DNA of 40,016 nt from an uncultured Spirochaetaceae bacterium. Its GTDB lineage: Bacteria > Spirochaetota > Spirochaetia > Treponematales > Treponemataceae. The stretch lies in NCBI GenBank assembly GCA_902785455.1, contig CACZYY010000035.1, forward strand, positions 1 through 40,016. Direction: 5' to 3'. The notes under the pieces were generated by a model. The model had not been told where the DNA came from and made no database searches. It saw only the letters and a list, made by a program, of their open reading frames with translations. This document shows, piece by piece, positions 38,433 through 40,016 of this stretch. The translations under genes were made by a program, and so were the position numbers. Position 1 is the first letter of the stretch, and each line of letters starts with the position of its first letter.

Positions 38433-40016
38433 TTAAATCCCAACAACGTGATTGTTAACTTTGTCCTGAACGTAGGCAACAAACTCTTCGAGCTTCAATG
38501 TCTTCTGTTCGAGGCCGCTTGACTGGCGGAATCGGACTGAGACTGTTCGCTCTTTCTTTTCGTTCTCGCCGACAATCAGGATGTACGGAGTTTTATGCTC
38601 CTTTGTGATTGTCTTGATTTTTGAGCGCATGTTGTCTGTTGAAAGATATGCGTTGCTTCGGATGTCTGCTGCAAGGAGAACGTCGTTTACTTCTTTTGCG
38701 TAGTCATCGAAATCGTTTGTGACCGGGACAACTGCAGCCTGCTCGAATGCAAGCCATGTTGGGAAGGCTCCGGCAAAGTTCTCAATCAAGATACCCAGGA
38801 ATCGCTCGAAAGAACCCAAGATTGCTCGGTGGAGCATAACCGGGTGATGCTTCTGGTTGTCAGCACCAATGTATGTCGCATCCAGTCGCTCAGCAGATGG
38901 GAGCTGGAAGTCGGCCTGAATTGTACCGCACTGCCATTCTCGACCAAGGCAATCGTAAAGCTTGAACTCAAGTTTTGGTCCGTAGAATGCGCCTTCGCCC
39001 GGCTGAATCTCGTAATTCAATCCGGCTTCGTGGCAGGCATCAGCCAAAGCCTTTTCGGCCCGTTCCCAAGTTGCCAAATCCCCGACGTGATCTTCTGGCA
39101 TTGTAGAGAATTTTACTACAAGCTCGTCAAAACCAAAGTCGTGGTAAACATTTTTGAGAAGCTTACAGAATTTTGCGACTTCTGAACCAACCTGCTCTTC
39201 TGTACAAAGAATATGGGCGTCGTCCTGAACGAATCCGCGAACGCGCATTACACCGTGCAGAGTGCCGCTTGCTTCGTTACGAACGTCGTGGCCGAACTCA
39301 GCCAAACGCAAAGGAAGGTCTTTATATGAACGCTGTCGGCTCTTGAAAATCTCAAGGGCACCCGGACAGTTCATTGGTTTGATTGCAAACAATCGTTTTT
39401 CGCTCTCTGTGATAAACATGTTGCGCTGGTAGTGATCCCAGTGACCAGAACGCTCCCAAAGAGAGCGTGGCATAATTGCAGGAGTGTTTACTTCCTGATA
39501 GCCGTCGCGGCGAACCATTTTGCGCATGTAATCCTGCATTGTTGTGTAGATTGTCCATCCGTTCGGATGCCAGTAAACCTGACCTGGGTTCTCACTGTCT
39601 ACATGGAACAAATCCATTTCGGTTCCCAGCTTTCGGTGGTCGCGCTTTTCTGCCTCAGCGAGCATTGTGAGATAATCTTTGAGATCGTTCGGCTTTGCAA
39701 AGCAGAGCGCGTAAACTCGTGTGAGCATAGGTCGGTTTGAGTCACCGCGCCAGTATGCACCTGCGATTTTGTCGATTTTGAAAGCCTGTCCGTTGATTTC
39801 TTTTGTCGTTGCGACATGAGGACCGCGGCACAAATCCAAATATCCGTCCTGCTCGTAAGTTGAGATTGTCTCGCCTTCCGGCAAATCTTTGATAAGCTCA
39901 AGTTTGTAAGGCTCATTTGCGAAAAGCTTGAGGGCTTCTTCTTTTGAAACTTCCTTGCGGACGAACTCTGCGCCCGTTGCAAGGATTTTTCGCATTTCTT
40001 TTTCGACTGCAGGGAA
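38433..40016 (-). CDS. thrS: Threonyl-tRNA synthetase (5' end outside window)
   Basis: 527 codons are visible; the frame continues past the window edge, so the TGS domain and start are missing. It charges tRNA-Thr. The editing (SAD) domain shows [13 protein letters not shown]. Class II motifs follow: motif 1 around [20 protein letters not shown], motif 2 [20 protein letters not shown] followed by [10 protein letters not shown], and motif 3 [20 protein letters not shown]. The zinc ligands Cys (MNCPGAL), His ([10 protein letters not shown]) and His (VMLHRA) are present. The C-terminal anticodon-binding domain follows ([15 protein letters not shown]). Being upstream of tRNA-Thr on the same strand, enzyme and substrate genes are neighbours. 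Confidence 0.98.
   Translation of the reverse strand, partial: FPAVEKEMRKILATGAEFVRKEVSKEEALKLFANEPYKLELIKDLPEGETISTYEQDGYLDLCRGPHVATTKEINGQAFKIDKIAGAYWRGDSNRPMLTRVYALCFAKPNDLKDYLTMLAEAEKRDHRKLGTEMDLFHVDSENPGQVYWHPNGWTIYTTMQDYMRKMVRRDGYQEVNTPAIMPRSLWERSGHWDHYQRNMFITESEKRLFAIKPMNCPGALEIFKSRQRSYKDLPLRLAEFGHDVRNEASGTLHGVMRVRGFVQDDAHILCTEEQVGSEVAKFCKLLKNVYHDFGFDELVVKFSTMPEDHVGDLATWERAEKALADACHEAGLNYEIQPGEGAFYGPKLEFKLYDCLGREWQCGTIQADFQLPSAERLDATYIGADNQKHHPVMLHRAILGSFERFLGILIENFAGAFPTWLAFEQAAVVPVTNDFDDYAKEVNDVLLAADIRSNAYLSTDNMRSKIKTITKEHKTPYILIVGENEKKERTVSVRFRQSSGLEQKTLKLEEFVAYVQDKVNNHVVGI

Overview
The window looks like chromosomal DNA of a host-associated Treponema-like spirochaete. Evidence: moderate-to-low GC; groEL without groES beside it; a lipoprotein-rich gene set with loose lipoboxes; a response regulator with an excisionase-like DNA-binding domain; and integron attC sites, which are well known in Treponema denticola. 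All assignments come from reading the sequence; no database search was run.

Layout. (1) 1-2190: an rpn locus. It has one intact PD-(D/E)XK nuclease gene and three extra copies of only the C-terminal end of such genes. (2) 2187-7157: three minus-strand lipoprotein genes; the two large ones are paralogues. (3) 7581-12394, minus strand: a WD40 plus beta-barrel protein, a SPOR-domain protein, a response regulator, recX, and rpsI-rplM. (4) 12620-21345: conserved genes (rpoN, PHP phosphoesterase, double cyclic-nucleotide-domain regulator, rnhA, M18 aminopeptidase, two envelope proteins) separated by palindromic repeats. (5) 21371-27022: an accessory island with a DUF2442 gene, a probable type II restriction-modification system with an AbrB-like regulator, a seven-unit array of palindromes with a ~41-bp period ahead of a DUF6261-like gene, a TIR-like (CAP12) effector followed directly by a complete integron attC, and a two-gene cassette of unknown function. 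Half attC sites lie near both ends of the island; no integrase gene is present. (6) 27273-35770: groL, a very large ankyrin-like protein, small unknown genes, dgt, an IS3-family remnant, a glycine-zipper peptide and an Xre-type regulator. (7) 35876-40016: a MATE transporter, a cluster of intact and broken tRNA-Thr copies carrying inserted hairpins, and thrS, which is cut by the window end.

Three themes cross the window. First, two families of small structured repeats recur between genes, and their stems differ in sequence while still pairing. Second, at least eight genes lack a Shine-Dalgarno sequence and instead have a TAnnnT-like -10 box 6-8 nt before the ATG, which suggests leaderless transcripts. 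Third, the accessory genes fit mobile defence: restriction-modification, a TIR effector and Rpn nucleases. The best candidates for something undescribed are the free-standing Rpn C-terminal modules with a conserved internal start, the palindrome array with its DUF6261-like gene, and the unknown two-gene integron cassette.
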